Shown piece after piece: positions 1 to 9,632 of a stretch of 64,000 nucleotides of DNA (within the stretch, counting starts at the first letter, position 1; every line of letters begins with the position of its first letter). A model generated the notes under the pieces. It was given only the letters and a program-made list of their open reading frames with translations. It did no database searches and was not told the origin of the DNA. The position numbers were made by a program, and so were the translations under genes. Source of the stretch: Rhodococcus ruber (lineage in GTDB: Bacteria; Actinomycetota; Actinomycetes; Mycobacteriales; Mycobacteriaceae); the NCBI RefSeq assembly GCF_027270735.1, contig NZ_JAPWIJ010000008.1, positions 1 to 64,000 on the forward strand, read 5' to 3'.

Positions 1-46
1 TCCAACTTCTCACCCAGAAAACCGCCACTTGACACTCATAGGAGCA

Positions 47-1444
47 TCACATGCGCGTAGCGCTCAATCGCTCCCAATCGGCCTCGGTCTGATCTGCATA
101 CAGCCGCGCGAATCGGCCCAGGGCGACGTCCAGCTCATCGGAATCGCCCGTGTATCCCGAGATCATCGATGCGCCGCTGGTGCGGGCATGTCCCTTGGCC
201 AGGAGGCGCCCCACCACCCGCGCGTAGTCCACCAGGGCCGGTGCATCGATCGACGAGAGATCGATCGTCCCCTTCATGTTGCGGAACTGCCGCACGTAGT
301 ACTGCCGGCCGGCGATGGTGGTCCAGCCCAGCAGCGGATCGCTCACCGTCTGCAGATCCTGTTGGTACTCCACGACGCGTTGGCCCTGATGGTCGTGCCA
401 CGCGGATTCCCCGTGCACATACGGTGCGAGCACCGACCGTCTGGCCTGCTTGAGCTGCAGAAACACCACATCGTCCTCGCTGGTGCCCTCGAGTAGCGCG
501 ACGTACGCCCGAAGCCCGACACTGCCGACTCCGACGACTCGGTGCGCGACGTCGATCAACGTGTATCCCCCCAGCACCCGACGCCAATGCGGGGTGAGGG
601 TGAGCAGGTATTCGTCCAGCCCGACGGCGAGGAGTTCTTCGTCCTTCGCCGAGATGCGCGTCGTGATCGGCGGCTCCTCGACGATCCTGCGCTTGCCCTC
701 GTGCTCCTCGGTGAATCGAGGTAACACGCGGTCACTGGTGCGTCGACGCGCTTTCTTGGTGGCGCGCTTGATCTCCTTGCGCAACGATCCGGCAGTGGCG
801 TCCCGTTGCAATTTCTCCGCCGTCAGCCGCTGGAACGAACGCGACATCAGCGGCTCGTCCGCCAGCCTGGCCACCTCGATCCGATACGAGGACACACAGG
901 CGGTGACGGCATCGCGGCACTGATCCTCGCTGCGTCCGTTCTGCCGCCCGGCCACCCAGATGCTGGCGGCGAGGCGTCGCAGATCCCACTCCCAGGCTCC
1001 CGGATGCGCTTCGTCGAAATCGTTGAGGTCGATGACGAGGTCACGTTCCGGCGAGGCGTAGAAGCCGAAATTGCCGAGGTGGGCGTCACCGCTGATCACC
1101 GGGTTGATCCCGGTCGAGGGCAGCATCGCGACGTCCCGAGCCATGACGATGGCCGTTCCGCGCAGAAATCCGTAGGGGGATTCGACCATCCGCTCGAGGC
1201 GGGTGGGGATCAACCATTCGATTCGGCCCTGGTGAGAGTATTCGATCTGCTTGACCGGATCGGGGCGATCCGGCGGCGCTGTCCATTCCCCCAGCGAGGC
1301 GATCGGCACCTTCTCGCGTAGGCGTCGACCCAGTTCGTAGCGCTCGGCCCGGGGGAGCGGCCGAGCGCGCAACGATGCGTACGGCGCGCCGTCGACCCCT
1401 ACCGAGTCGGTGACGACAGTGTGACCTTTTCCGGAGCCGGACAT
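47..1444 (-). CDS. DUF2252 family protein
   Basis: The 465-residue product matches the DUF2252 family, large actinobacterial proteins with a kinase-like fold whose reaction is not established. The recognisable core is a GDAHLGNFGFY stretch near residue 120 followed by the acidic segment VIDLNDFDEAHPGAWEWDLRRL, which resembles the catalytic and metal-binding loops of aminoglycoside phosphotransferases. No signal peptide or membrane segment is visible, so it should be cytoplasmic. It starts at an ATG and lies 22 bp downstream of the siderophore-interacting gene on the same strand, so the two may be cotranscribed. Family assignment is firm; any kinase activity is inference. Confidence 0.85.
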   Translation of the reverse strand: MSGSGKGHTVVTDSVGVDGAPYASLRARPLPRAERYELGRRLREKVPIASLGEWTAPPDRPDPVKQIEYSHQGRIEWLIPTRLERMVESPYGFLRGTAIVMARDVAMLPSTGINPVISGDAHLGNFGFYASPERDLVIDLNDFDEAHPGAWEWDLRRLAASIWVAGRQNGRSEDQCRDAVTACVSSYRIEVARLADEPLMSRSFQRLTAEKLQRDATAGSLRKEIKRATKKARRRTSDRVLPRFTEEHEGKRRIVEEPPITTRISAKDEELLAVGLDEYLLTLTPHWRRVLGGYTLIDVAHRVVGVGSVGLRAYVALLEGTSEDDVVFLQLKQARRSVLAPYVHGESAWHDHQGQRVVEYQQDLQTVSDPLLGWTTIAGRQYYVRQFRNMKGTIDLSSIDAPALVDYARVVGRLLAKGHARTSGASMISGYTGDSDELDVALGRFARLYADQTEADWERLSATRM

Positions 1445-1466
1445 GTGAGATCACACTAATCGAGCG

Positions 1467-2339
1467 CTACGGGGCAGCTTTACCGAACTTCCAGTATCCG
1501 GTGAAGCAGATCTGCGACTTGGGCACCGAACGCTCGTTCACCAGGTACCGGCGCAGTCCGGTAGCCAGCGCCTGTTCACCGGCGACGTAGACGAACGGGT
1601 CGCCGTCCGGAAGCTCGGCCTTCTCCACCGCGGCCAACGCAGCCTCACCCGGCTTGGCAAGGGCGTTGGGACGCACGATCCAATCGATCTCGACGCCTGC
1701 CTGCATGTCCTGCTTCTGGATGTCGGCCTCGGTGGGCACTTCGATGAAGGCTTTGACCCGAACGTCCTCCGGCAACGACCGCAGAATGGCGATAACCGCC
1801 GGGGCCGCGCTCTCGTCACCGACGAGCAACTGCCAACTCGACTGCCGCTCGAAGGTGTATATCCGCCCTTCGTCGAGGATCGCGACCCGATCGCCTGGAG
1901 CGGCCTTCTGCGCCCAGGTCGACGCCGGACCTGCATGGGCCGTTCCGCCGGCTCCACTCCCGATATTCTGAGTCGTTCCGCCGGCTCCACTCCCGTGCAC
2001 CACGAAGTCCACGTCCAGCTCTGCGCCATTGCCGTGCTTGCCCTGTCCCGGAGCCCGGTACTGGCTGATGGTGTAGTTCCGGACCACCGGCCTGGTGTCT
2101 TTGGAGAACGCCAGATACTGCGCGTACCAGAGCATCGAAGTAGCGCTCGGAACACGCGGCTCGTCCTGGCCCGGCTGCGGCAGAAACAGTCGAAACCAAT
2201 GGTCGTAGCCCATGAATCGGAAGTTCGACAACGAATCGCCGCCGAGGGTGACCCGGATGAAGCTGGGGCTGAGTCGGTCGGTTTCGAGCACGGTCAGGCG
2301 GTAGAAGGCGGGCTTGTCCGGCTTGAGGTACTTGCTCAT
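1467..2339 (-). CDS. Siderophore-interacting FAD-binding protein
   Basis: The 290-residue protein belongs to the ViuB-like siderophore-interacting family (FAD-binding 9 plus SIP C-terminal domain), cytoplasmic flavoenzymes that release iron from ferric siderophores by reduction. The flavin-binding region is seen around residues 85-95 (RNYTISQYR) and the NAD(P)H-binding part around 165-200 (LLVGDESAAPAVIAIL), and it ends with the family's typical YWKFGKA. Residues 116-133 carry a duplicated GSGAGGT module with an 11-residue period; its DNA matches a dispersed repeat also found at 16955-17020 and 19996-20024. The insert falls in a loop between the two domains, so it is probably tolerated. Start is an ATG. 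Confidence 0.88.
   Translation of the reverse strand: MSKYLKPDKPAFYRLTVLETDRLSPSFIRVTLGGDSLSNFRFMGYDHWFRLFLPQPGQDEPRVPSATSMLWYAQYLAFSKDTRPVVRNYTISQYRAPGQGKHGNGAELDVDFVVHGSGAGGTTQNIGSGAGGTAHAGPASTWAQKAAPGDRVAILDEGRIYTFERQSSWQLLVGDESAAPAVIAILRSLPEDVRVKAFIEVPTEADIQKQDMQAGVEIDWIVRPNALAKPGEAALAAVEKAELPDGDPFVYVAGEQALATGLRRYLVNERSVPKSQICFTGYWKFGKAAP
1935..1994 (-). repeat. Dispersed ~30-bp repeat, two in-frame copies
   Basis: Two copies sit 33 bp apart inside the siderophore-interacting gene. On the minus strand each reads GGGAGTGGAGCCGGCGGAAC followed by GACTCAG or GGCCCATG. The first copy differs at only about two of 26 positions from a copy downstream of htpX. They are in frame and encode GSGAGGT modules. 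Confidence 0.7.
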
Positions 2340-2390
2340 TCCGCAGAGGTTAGCCGACCCTAATCAGCGATGGGGCTGTGTCGATTTCCC

Positions 2391-3455
2391 TCACTCGGGC
2401 CGGCCGCGCCGGTAGCGCTGGACCACCTTGGCTCCGACGGGTACTGCAAACAGCATCATGAAGACCCGGATGACCTGGGCGGCGACGACGAATGTCACGT
2501 TCGCACCTGTCGAGGCCGCGATCGCAAGTACCGCGTAGACCCCGCCCGGAGTGGTCGCGAGGTAGCCCTCGTATCCGCTCGTTCCGGTTGCCGACGCCAA
2601 CCACAATCCGAGCATCGCGCAGCCGACCGTGACGGCGATGATCAACATCAGCGATGCAGGCAGCACCCGTGAGATCGACTTGAGGCTGGCGACGGTGAAG
2701 CGCAGTCCGGCCTGCCAGCCGATGACGATGTACGCCGCCCACAGCAACAGCGTCGGGACGGATGCGTCGAACGAGATGCCGAGCACATCGGCGAGCGTGG
2801 CCATGATCAGCGGGCCGAGCAGGGCGGGGGCGGGCAGCCGGATCGCGCGAGCCAGCACCACACCGACGACGCCGCAGATCAGGACGAACGTGAGATCGAT
2901 CCAGAGCGCCTCGTGCACGTCGGCGGTGACCGTCGATTGTCCGGGCTGGGCGCGAAACACCAAGGTCGCGACCAGTGGCAACGTAGTGGTCACCAGCACG
3001 ACGCGGAGGTACTGCACCACCGCCACGACTCGTTCGTCGCCGCCGAGCTCCTGCGTGATCGCCACCAGTCCCGACGCGCCGCCCGCAACGAGGGCAAGGG
3101 AGCCGGTCAGCGAATCGATATCTTTGCGAAGCCCGAGCAGCGCTCCGGCCGCGATCGACAACAGCAGGGTGCCGATGCACGCCAGCAGCACCGGCAGCCA
3201 GGTATCGCCCAGTGAGCTCAGGGTCTCGCGCTGCACCAACGTTCCGATTTCGACGCCGAGTATCGCCTGCGCCGCCATCCCGAGTCGGCGCGGCAGCGGG
3301 GCCCGTTCGGTACCCGTTGTCGGAGCCCAACCGGCGAGTGCGAACACCACGGCCACCAACAGCGCGACGAACAACGCCGCCGACGGCACACCGAGCGCAT
3401 CGGCTCCGACGGTCAGTCCGACCGTGACGGCAATCAGCAGCAGCCAGCGAATCAA
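2391..3455 (-). CDS. AbrB-family membrane protein
   Basis: The 354-residue product is almost entirely hydrophobic helices and fits the AbrB/transport-AbrB membrane family (once called ammonia monooxygenase-like), which has two repeated halves; the [26 protein letters not shown] segment near residue 130 is the family signature. Its substrate is unknown. The start is a TTG at 3455-3453 that shares TTGA with the stop of the flavin reductase gene, so translation is probably coupled; the next Met is about 55 codons inside, after the first helices, which supports the TTG. A longer open frame on the same strand (2350-3528) has no family features and is a shadow. Confidence 0.82.
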   Translation of the reverse strand: MIRWLLLIAVTVGLTVGADALGVPSAALFVALLVAVVFALAGWAPTTGTERAPLPRRLGMAAQAILGVEIGTLVQRETLSSLGDTWLPVLLACIGTLLLSIAAGALLGLRKDIDSLTGSLALVAGGASGLVAITQELGGDERVVAVVQYLRVVLVTTTLPLVATLVFRAQPGQSTVTADVHEALWIDLTFVLICGVVGVVLARAIRLPAPALLGPLIMATLADVLGISFDASVPTLLLWAAYIVIGWQAGLRFTVASLKSISRVLPASLMLIIAVTVGCAMLGLWLASATGTSGYEGYLATTPGGVYAVLAIAASTGANVTFVVAAQVIRVFMMLFAVPVGAKVVQRYRRGRPE

Positions 3456-4039
3456 GAAGGTCGCTCGATCTCACGAACCTCGGGCGGCAGTCCCCACTCG
3501 GTGCGGCCCAGGCGACTGAGCGGAGCAATGGTCTCGAACTCGGGGAGGCCGTCCTCGGCCAAAAACTCGGGGCGTACCGACAGCGCGACGACGGTGCCCA
3601 TGACCACGAAGCAGTTGCCCACCTCGACGACGCGATGCAGCCTCGCTTCGATGGCGATCGGTGCAGCCGCCACTCGCGGCGGCGTCACGATCGAACTGGG
3701 TTCGCTCTCGATGCCGACAGCCTCGAACTCGCTGACACCGTGATCGAAGCTCGCCGAGCTGTCGTTGACCTGATCCACCAACGGTGCCGTCGCCAGATTG
3801 ACGACGAACTCGCCGGTGGCCTCGATGTTGCGCAGACTGTCCTTTCGGCTCACCGACGTGAATTGCACGACCGGCGGCTCCACCGACGAGACCGTGAAGA
3901 AGCTGTAGGGCGCGAGGTTCGCCACACCGTCGGCGGACACGGTGGACACCCACGCGATGGGCCTGGGCACCACCGACGCAGTCAGGAGCTGGTAGAAGCG
4001 ACGTGGGGTGACCTCATCGGGTCGGAAGACTGTACGCAC
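3452..4039 (-). CDS. Flavin reductase family protein (FMN-binding split barrel)
   Basis: The 195-residue protein has the split-barrel flavin reductase fold: [35 protein letters not shown] at the N-terminus, then PPVVQFTS and the [18 protein letters not shown] stretch, all standard for DIM6/NTAB-like proteins that bind FMN and supply or use reduced flavin. Partner and substrate cannot be read from the sequence. It is the first gene of a two-gene unit with the AbrB-type membrane protein (4-bp overlap) and is divergent from menD with about 60 bp between the two starts. Cytoplasmic; ATG start. Confidence 0.85.
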   Translation of the reverse strand: MRTVFRPDEVTPRRFYQLLTASVVPRPIAWVSTVSADGVANLAPYSFFTVSSVEPPVVQFTSVSRKDSLRNIEATGEFVVNLATAPLVDQVNDSSASFDHGVSEFEAVGIESEPSSIVTPPRVAAAPIAIEARLHRVVEVGNCFVVMGTVVALSVRPEFLAEDGLPEFETIAPLSRLGRTEWGLPPEVREIERPS

Positions 4040-4102
4040 ACCTCACATACTGTCAAAGCCCGGTTGCGGCGGCCGACCGGAGCATCTGACACTCTGGAAA
4101 CT

Positions 4103-5713
4103 GTGAATCCGTCCACCGCTCAGGCCACCGCAGTCGTCGACGAACTGGCGCGCAGTGGGATCGAAGACGTCGTGCTCTGCCCCGGCTCGCGGAACGCCCC
4201 GCTGGCGTTCGCGTTGCAGGAAGCGGACGTGGCCGGTCGCCTGCGGTTGCACATGCGTATCGACGAGCGGACCGCCGGCTTTCTGGCCATCGGCCTGAGC
4301 CTGGGCAGCGGACAACCCGTCCCGGTGGTGATGACGTCGGGAACCGCGGTGGCCAACCTGGGGCCCGCCGTACTCGAAGCGAACTACGCCCGCATTCCGC
4401 TGATCGTCATCAGCGCCAATCGGCCGTACGAGATGCTCGGCACGGGCGCGAACCAGACCATCGAGCAGCTCGGCCTGTTCGGATCTCAGGTTCGCGCGAC
4501 GATCAGTCTCGGGCTCGCCGAGGAGGGTCCGAAACAGAACAGTCAGTGGCGCAGTGCGGTCTCGCGCGTCGTCGCGGCTGCGCGTGGTGCACGGTCCGGC
4601 AATGCCGGGCCGGTGCACTTCGATATTCCGTTGCGTGAACCCCTGGTTCCCGCCCTCGGTGATCCGGGGGCGCGTCCCGAAGGACGTCCCGACGGGATGC
4701 CGTGGACGTCGACCACCCAGGCGACGCTGGACGTGCCGGTCGAGCTGGATCTGACGATCGACACCGTGGTCGTCTCCGGTCACGGCGGTGGGGTGCGTCC
4801 GGAGCTGGCCGGCCTGCCGACCGTCGCCGAGCCGACCGCGCCGCTGCACGGAATTGCGTTGCACCCCTTGGCTCTGGCGCAGTTGAAGCCGCGTCAGGCC
4901 GTCATCACCGGTCGTCCGACACTGCACCGCCAGGTCTCGGCGCTCCTCGCAGACCCTGCCGTCGACGTCATCGCGCTCACCACCGGCCCGCGGTGGCCGG
5001 ACGTCTCGGGCAACGTGCTGGCGACCGGCACCCGTGCGGTGACCACCGGCGCACCCGATCCGGCGTGGATCGCGCGCTGTGCTGCCGTATCGGAACGCGC
5101 GGAAAAAGCTGTGCACGAACAACTTCGAGAGCACCCCAAGCCGACGGGGCTACATGTGGCCGACACGGTGATGTCGGCATTGCAGCCCGGCGATCAGCTG
5201 GTGCTCGGAGCCTCCAACCCCGTGCGCGACGCGGCCCTGGTCTCCACTCCGATCCCGGGCGTGAAGGTTCTGTCGAACCGTGGGGTCGCCGGGATCGACG
5301 GCACCGTCTCGACGGCCATCGGTGCCGCGATGGCAGGAAAGCGTAGGACCATAGCGCTTCTCGGGGACCTGACGTTTCTGCACGACGCAGCGGGCATGCT
5401 CATCGGAACCGGCGAGCCGCGTCCGGACGATCTGACGATCGTCGTCGCCAACGACGACGGCGGCGGCATATTCGAGCTGCTCGAGCAGGGCGATCCGCAG
5501 TATGCGGGCGTGTTCGAGCGAGTATTCGGCACGCCACACGGAATGGATCTCGGTGCGCTGTGCGGGGCTTACCGCGTCGAGCATCGCTTGGTCGAGTTAT
5601 CGGAGCTGGCAACCGAACTCACCGCGCATGCCGCGGGAATCAGGGTGTTGGAGGTGACCACCGAGCGGTCGGGGTTGCGGGATCTGCACGCGGCGATCCG
5701 GGCCCGTCTCTAG
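4103..5713 (+). CDS. menD: SEPHCHC synthase (menaquinone biosynthesis)
   Basis: MenD condenses isochorismate with 2-oxoglutarate-derived succinic semialdehyde on thiamine diphosphate, the first committed step of menaquinone synthesis. The 536-residue product shows CPGSRNAPL at residues 26-34, the substrate-site motif, and a thiamine diphosphate/magnesium motif beginning GDLTFLHD at about residue 421 and ending NDDGGGIF. The frame stays open upstream to 3635, but that part overlaps the flavin reductase gene and has no homology features; the GTG at 4103 gives the normal family length. It begins a menaquinone/envelope neighbourhood (menD, mgtA, menG, menJ) like that of M. tuberculosis. Confidence 0.93.
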   Translation: MNPSTAQATAVVDELARSGIEDVVLCPGSRNAPLAFALQEADVAGRLRLHMRIDERTAGFLAIGLSLGSGQPVPVVMTSGTAVANLGPAVLEANYARIPLIVISANRPYEMLGTGANQTIEQLGLFGSQVRATISLGLAEEGPKQNSQWRSAVSRVVAAARGARSGNAGPVHFDIPLREPLVPALGDPGARPEGRPDGMPWTSTTQATLDVPVELDLTIDTVVVSGHGGGVRPELAGLPTVAEPTAPLHGIALHPLALAQLKPRQAVITGRPTLHRQVSALLADPAVDVIALTTGPRWPDVSGNVLATGTRAVTTGAPDPAWIARCAAVSERAEKAVHEQLREHPKPTGLHVADTVMSALQPGDQLVLGASNPVRDAALVSTPIPGVKVLSNRGVAGIDGTVSTAIGAAMAGKRRTIALLGDLTFLHDAAGMLIGTGEPRPDDLTIVVANDDGGGIFELLEQGDPQYAGVFERVFGTPHGMDLGALCGAYRVEHRLVELSELATELTAHAAGIRVLEVTTERSGLRDLHAAIRARL

Positions 5714-5761
5714 AAGGCGTGTGTACGTGCCCGACCGAATATTCGCTGTGAAGGGAAGCCT

Positions 5762-6244
5762 GTGACGGGTGCATTCGAGGTGCTGGTGGACGATGACCGT
5801 ACTCAGCTCGAGGCGTTCATCGAGGACTACCGGATCGCGATCGAGGCAACCCTCGATGGCGTCACCGAGGAGCAGGCGCGCCGACGCTTGGTTCCCTCTG
5901 CCACAACGCTTCTCGGATTGCTGAAGCATGTGACATGGATGCAGCGAGTGTGGTTCGAGGAGTGCATCGGGGGTGGGACCAGGGCCGCGCTCGGCCTCGC
6001 GAGGAGTCCCGCGGAGTCTTACGTCGTCGAGAGCGGCGACACCATCGCCGGTGTCGTCTCGGCGCACGTACAGGCGTGCGCAACAGCCCGAACCGTCGTA
6101 GCTCCACTGTCACTCGATGCCGTCGTGACGGGCCATCGCACCGGGCCTCGCACAGTTCATTGGGTATATCTGCAGGTGCTCAGAGAATTGGCCCACCACT
6201 GCGGCCATGCCGACATCCTTCGTGAACAGATTCTCGCGGCCTGA
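5762..6244 (+). CDS. DinB family protein (DUF664-like)
   Basis: The 160-residue protein looks like the DinB/YfiT four-helix superfamily of metal-binding proteins that includes mycothiol- or bacillithiol-dependent transferases. Helix and motif order fits: TLLGLLKHVTWMQRVWFEE near residue 50 supplies the first His and LRELAHHCGHADILREQI near 145 the C-terminal histidine cluster. Which thiol or substrate it uses is unknown. GTG start, 48 bp after menD. It is the first of a set of small genes that separates menD from mgtA here. Confidence 0.8.
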   Translation: MTGAFEVLVDDDRTQLEAFIEDYRIAIEATLDGVTEEQARRRLVPSATTLLGLLKHVTWMQRVWFEECIGGGTRAALGLARSPAESYVVESGDTIAGVVSAHVQACATARTVVAPLSLDAVVTGHRTGPRTVHWVYLQVLRELAHHCGHADILREQILAA

Positions 6245-6281
6245 TCACAGAACTCGGTCGATCGAACGAAGGAGCTGACGA

Positions 6282-6887
6282 GTGAACAGAACCCTTACGA
6301 GTTACGAATCGGCTGCTGACGTGTACGTTCAGCGAACGAGACGCGATTCGACGCGGGCGTGGCAGACATTCGTCGATGAGTTCGTTGCACAGGTCGATGA
6401 GGGCCTGGTGCTCGAACTCGGAAGTGGACCCGGTTGGCACGCAGCCGAGCTCGAGCGCAGCGGTCTTCGGGTCGAGCGGAGCGACGGGGCGGCGGCGTTC
6501 GTCGAATTGATGGAGAGGGACGGTTACTCGGCTCGCAAGCTCGACATCGTCACGGACGCTTTCGGTGGGATGTACGACGGAATCTTCGCCAACGCTGTCC
6601 TCCTGCATTTGAATTCGCTTCAGTTCGAGGCCGTTGTCGCCAAGGCAGCCGCGGCATTGCGTCCCGGCGGGATGCTTGCTTTCACCCTCAAAGAAGGTGA
6701 CGGCGAGGAATGGAGTAACGAAAAGCTCGATCTTCCGCGCTACTTCAAGTACTGGCGGGAACCGGACGTTCGCGCACGCCTCGATCCGACTGTGTGGGAG
6801 TCGGTATCGATTACATCCGAGATGTCCGGCGGTGGGCAGCAGTGGCTGATGGTTCTCGCTGAGCGTTGTCCTTCCTGCGCCGAGTAA
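6282..6887 (+). CDS. Class I SAM-dependent methyltransferase
   Basis: The 201-residue protein has a Rossmann methyltransferase core: motif I is VLELGSGPGWHAAELE near residue 45, followed by an acidic motif II and a LRPGGMLAFTLKEGDGEEW segment near residue 130 (motif III). The substrate cannot be deduced. GTG start, 37 bp after the DinB gene; the two may form a short operon. Cytoplasmic. Confidence 0.82.
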   Translation: MNRTLTSYESAADVYVQRTRRDSTRAWQTFVDEFVAQVDEGLVLELGSGPGWHAAELERSGLRVERSDGAAAFVELMERDGYSARKLDIVTDAFGGMYDGIFANAVLLHLNSLQFEAVVAKAAAALRPGGMLAFTLKEGDGEEWSNEKLDLPRYFKYWREPDVRARLDPTVWESVSITSEMSGGGQQWLMVLAERCPSCAE

Positions 6888-6945
6888 ATGGCCGGCGTCA
6901 CCGGTCCAGTCGACGGGTGTCGAGTCGATCTGTTCCAATAGCGTT

Positions 6946-7431
6946 GTGAATGTACCGATTCGTTCGCTGCCGTTGAGTGTCGCCATTGGGGGAGATGCGG
7001 CCGAACTGCTTGTTCTGCAGCGATGTTGTTGGGTTCAGGAAGCGTTTGCGAACGAGACCCTCGACATCCCGCCGCTTCGCGAGACCCTCGACGAAGTGAA
7101 GGTGTGGATCGACGAATGGAACGTTTCGATCGTGCGTGACGGCCATCGGTTGGTCGGCGCTGTTCGAGGTCGATTGGTTGGCCACACCTGGGAGATCGGC
7201 CGAGTCATGGTGGCACCGGACCTCGCGGGGCGCGGCCTCGGTCGGCGACTCCTGGACGAGTGCGAGCGACTCGCGCCCGCGGAGGCATCGACCTTCGAGT
7301 TGTTCACTGGCGCGCGAAGCAGCCGGAACATCGATTTTTACCAGCGAGCCGGCTACCGGATCGTCGATGTCGATGAGACTGCGCCCGGACATATCCGGGG
7401 CGCGATCGTGTTTCGAAAGTCTGTGTCGTGA
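6946..7431 (+). CDS. GNAT family N-acetyltransferase
   Basis: The 161-residue protein shows the acetyl-CoA-binding core of GNATs: VGAVRGRLVG, then IGRVMVAPDLAGRGLGRRLLDECE (the pyrophosphate-binding loop, around residues 87-105), and a C-terminal SRNIDFYQRAGYRIVD. Substrate unknown. GTG start at 6946. Its stop overlaps the start of the next GNAT (GTGA), so the pair is translationally coupled. Confidence 0.85.
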   Translation: MNVPIRSLPLSVAIGGDAAELLVLQRCCWVQEAFANETLDIPPLRETLDEVKVWIDEWNVSIVRDGHRLVGAVRGRLVGHTWEIGRVMVAPDLAGRGLGRRLLDECERLAPAEASTFELFTGARSSRNIDFYQRAGYRIVDVDETAPGHIRGAIVFRKSVS

Positions 7432-8030
7432 CGGTGGTATCGCGCTCCGTGCTGAGATCTCCCAGGATCGCGCTTCACCCGATGGCAGCGCATCACCTGC
7501 CCCTGTTGCATGGCCTGGACTCGGACCCCGTGGTGATGGAGTTTCTCCTCGGTAGAGCCCGGACGTCTGCCGAGATCGATGAATTCTGGGGACCCCGTTG
7601 CGCAGACACTGCGGCAGACGCGGCGGGCCTCGGTTGGTGGGTCGGCTTCGACGGCGACGAATTTCTCGGCTGGTGGATGCTCGGCCGCAATCCGTCGACT
7701 GCTGGTGCGCTCACCGGCAATGATCAGGCCGAGATCGGCTGGCGGGTGATGCGCCGACGCTGGAGGCAGGGTCTGGCGACCGAGGGTGCGTTGCTACTTC
7801 TGGACCATGGATTCAATACGCTTGGGCTGCAGCATATTTGGGCGGAGACGATGGCGGTCAACCTCGCGTCACGAGGGGTGATGCGCAGGATCGGGATGCG
7901 TCACGTCCGTACGGAAGTCCGCGAATGGACTGACTCGCTGCCCGGCGCGGACCGTGGCGAGGTGCTCTACGAGATCACGGCTACGGAGTGGAAACGAGTC
8001 GCAGAGCAGCCTGAGCCACCCCAGCCCTGA
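7428..8030 (+). CDS. GNAT family N-acetyltransferase (RimJ/RimL type)
   Basis: The 200-residue protein resembles the RimJ/RimL branch of GNATs: SPRIALHPMAAHHLPLLHGL at the N-terminus, then EIGWRVMRRRWRQGLATEGALLLLDHGF (acetyl-CoA site, about residues 103-130) and the typical TMAVNLASRGVMRRIGMRHV. Such proteins acetylate protein N-termini or small amines; which applies here is unknown. It overlaps the preceding GNAT by 4 bp and is convergent with the DUF2505 gene. Confidence 0.85.
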   Translation: MTVVSRSVLRSPRIALHPMAAHHLPLLHGLDSDPVVMEFLLGRARTSAEIDEFWGPRCADTAADAAGLGWWVGFDGDEFLGWWMLGRNPSTAGALTGNDQAEIGWRVMRRRWRQGLATEGALLLLDHGFNTLGLQHIWAETMAVNLASRGVMRRIGMRHVRTEVREWTDSLPGADRGEVLYEITATEWKRVAEQPEPPQP

Positions 8031-8146
8031 CGGTTTCTCCGACGTCCTGTCGCAGCGGATGCTCCACTCCAGAATGCGGCCCGGGGGTTCCTCGGTCTCG
8101 GGTCCTGAAGTGGAGAGTGAATTGCAGGCCGAGGCCGCCGGACTTG

Positions 8147-8650
8147 CTAACCCTGTTGCGCCGCAACCCATTCGAGAGTTTCGCCGGTTTCCTGATCGAT
8201 CATGTCCTTGATCATCTTGTTGATCAGGTCCTCGATCTTGCCACCGACGAGTGGAATCTTCACCGTCGATTCGCCCTTGACGATCAGTTTCGCGCCGGTG
8301 CCGTCGGGTCGAAGCGACAGTGTGCCGTTCACCTTCGCGGGCAGACCGGTGGTTCCGCCGATCAGCGTTCCCTCGGCGTGGTCGCCGTCGAGTGGACCCC
8401 AGTGATCGGTTCTGGAGACGATCAGCTTGCCCTTGATGACCTTCGTGACGAATCCGGGGAGTTCGGAGGTGCCGACCTCTTCGGTGATGTCGACCGTCAG
8501 ACCGCCGTCGTCGTGCTTGGTCATCTCGTACCCGTCCGTCTTCTTCGCCTTGGCGAAGCGGGCTGCCCACTGGGCTTCGCTGGTGAGTGCTGCGTGCACT
8601 TCAGCGGGAGGATTGGACGATTCGACGGTGAATTCGAAGCTGCGAGACAT
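8147..8650 (-). CDS. DUF2505 domain protein
   Basis: The 167-residue product fits DUF2505, actinobacterial proteins related to the START/SRPBCC lipid-binding fold. It begins SRSFEFTVESSNPPAEVHAALTSEAQWAARF, typical of an SRPBCC first strand and helix, and ends with an amphipathic helix IEDLINKMIKDMIDQETGETLEWV. Ligand unknown. The ATG at 8650 is chosen because the open frame that continues to 9220 overlaps the divergent DUF3592-like gene and shows no domain. Confidence 0.85.
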   Translation of the reverse strand: MSRSFEFTVESSNPPAEVHAALTSEAQWAARFAKAKKTDGYEMTKHDDGGLTVDITEEVGTSELPGFVTKVIKGKLIVSRTDHWGPLDGDHAEGTLIGGTTGLPAKVNGTLSLRPDGTGAKLIVKGESTVKIPLVGGKIEDLINKMIKDMIDQETGETLEWVAAQQG

Positions 8651-8704
8651 GAGTGCAGACGCTACCCGAGCCGAGCCCGTTCGGCTGCGAAGTAATCTGT
8701 CGAG

Positions 8705-9151
8705 GTGACCGACACAGCCCGAGGCAGCCGAACCCTGCACAGGACCCGGCTGGTCGTGCTCGTGGTCGCCACCGCGATCTCGGTGCTGGCGGTGTTGCTG
8801 GTGGTCGGGGCCTGGCGCAACGACGTCACCATCGACTCCGACAAGGGCACCGCCACCGCCGAAGTGCTGTCGGCAGGTCGGTTGCGGTCGGCCGTCAGCT
8901 TCATCACTCCGGACGGCGTGACACACAACCCGGCGCTCGGCGTCCTGTATCCCACCAACCTCGTCGCGGGCCAACGCATAGAGGTCGAGTACTACAAGGC
9001 CGACCCCGAAGACGAAGAATTGCTGGTGCGGGTCGCCGGCCGTGACGCCACAGTCGCCATCGTTCCGGCCGGATCGGTCATTGTCGTCACGTGGTTGATC
9101 GCCGGGCCCGCGTTGTTCTGGATTCGTCGTAGGGAGGCGCAGAATGCGTAA
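8705..9151 (+). CDS. Membrane protein, DUF3592-like
   Basis: A 148-residue protein with two membrane helices (about 19-40 and 117-138) flanking an extracytoplasmic beta-rich part (TATAEVLSAGR...QRIEVEYYKADPE), the layout of DUF3592 proteins. Function is unknown. In M. tuberculosis a conserved membrane protein (Rv0556) occupies the same place before mgtA. GTG start; its end overlaps the start of the glutaredoxin-like gene by 8 bp. Confidence 0.78.
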   Translation: MTDTARGSRTLHRTRLVVLVVATAISVLAVLLVVGAWRNDVTIDSDKGTATAEVLSAGRLRSAVSFITPDGVTHNPALGVLYPTNLVAGQRIEVEYYKADPEDEELLVRVAGRDATVAIVPAGSVIVVTWLIAGPALFWIRRREAQNA

Positions 9152-9569
9152 CGCAAAGCTGTGGGGAATCGCCGCTCTCGGATCGGTGGCCGGGTTCGCG
9201 TTGGTGAATTTCGGCAACATCGCGTCGTCGATCGTCGTGATGGTGCTTGTCGTGGTGTTCCTACTCGTTCTGACGACTCCGGTGCTGTATCCGCGTTCTC
9301 TGTCCGACGACGCCTCGCGCGCTCTGGCAGCAGAGAAGTCCGTTCCGCTCGTCTACTGGCGCCCGGGCTGCATCTTCTGCCTGCGACTGCGGGTGGCGCT
9401 GCTGCTGCGCGGGAAGAAAGCAGTGTGGACGAGCATTCGCCAGGATCCGGCCGCGGCAGCGCGAGTTCGTTCGGTCAACGACGGCAACGAGACTGTTCCG
9501 ACGGTGTTCGCCGCGTCCGAGCACCGCATCAACCCGAATCCGTCATGGGTGCTCACGCAGTTCGTGTGA
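9144..9569 (+). CDS. Membrane-anchored glutaredoxin-like protein
   Basis: The 141-residue protein has a hydrophobic N-terminus (two short helices up to about residue 50) followed by a small thioredoxin-fold domain. The redox motif is CIFC in VYWRPGCIFCLRLRVALLLR, and a cis-proline region is seen at ETVPTVF, where mycoredoxins and glutaredoxins bind the thiol cofactor. I infer a membrane-tethered mycoredoxin-like reductase; its partner is unknown. It overlaps the upstream membrane gene by 8 bp and precedes mgtA by 63 bp. Confidence 0.8.
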   Translation: MRNAKLWGIAALGSVAGFALVNFGNIASSIVVMVLVVVFLLVLTTPVLYPRSLSDDASRALAAEKSVPLVYWRPGCIFCLRLRVALLLRGKKAVWTSIRQDPAAAARVRSVNDGNETVPTVFAASEHRINPNPSWVLTQFV

Positions 9570-9632
9570 CGTTGGCCCACACGTAACGCTGTCCACATCT
9601 GATCGACGGCGAGGCCGCCCAGACTGAGGACC

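Noticed and set aside
2350..3528. 392-codon minus-strand frame across the AbrB-type gene
   Set aside because: Arg-rich product; the alternative frame (2391-3455) gives a typical multi-helix membrane protein.
8031..8146. Terminator or repeat copy between the GNAT and DUF2505 genes
   Set aside because: CTCCACT and AGTGGAG arms exist but are about 40 nt apart with little inner pairing; similarity to the dispersed repeat is too weak.
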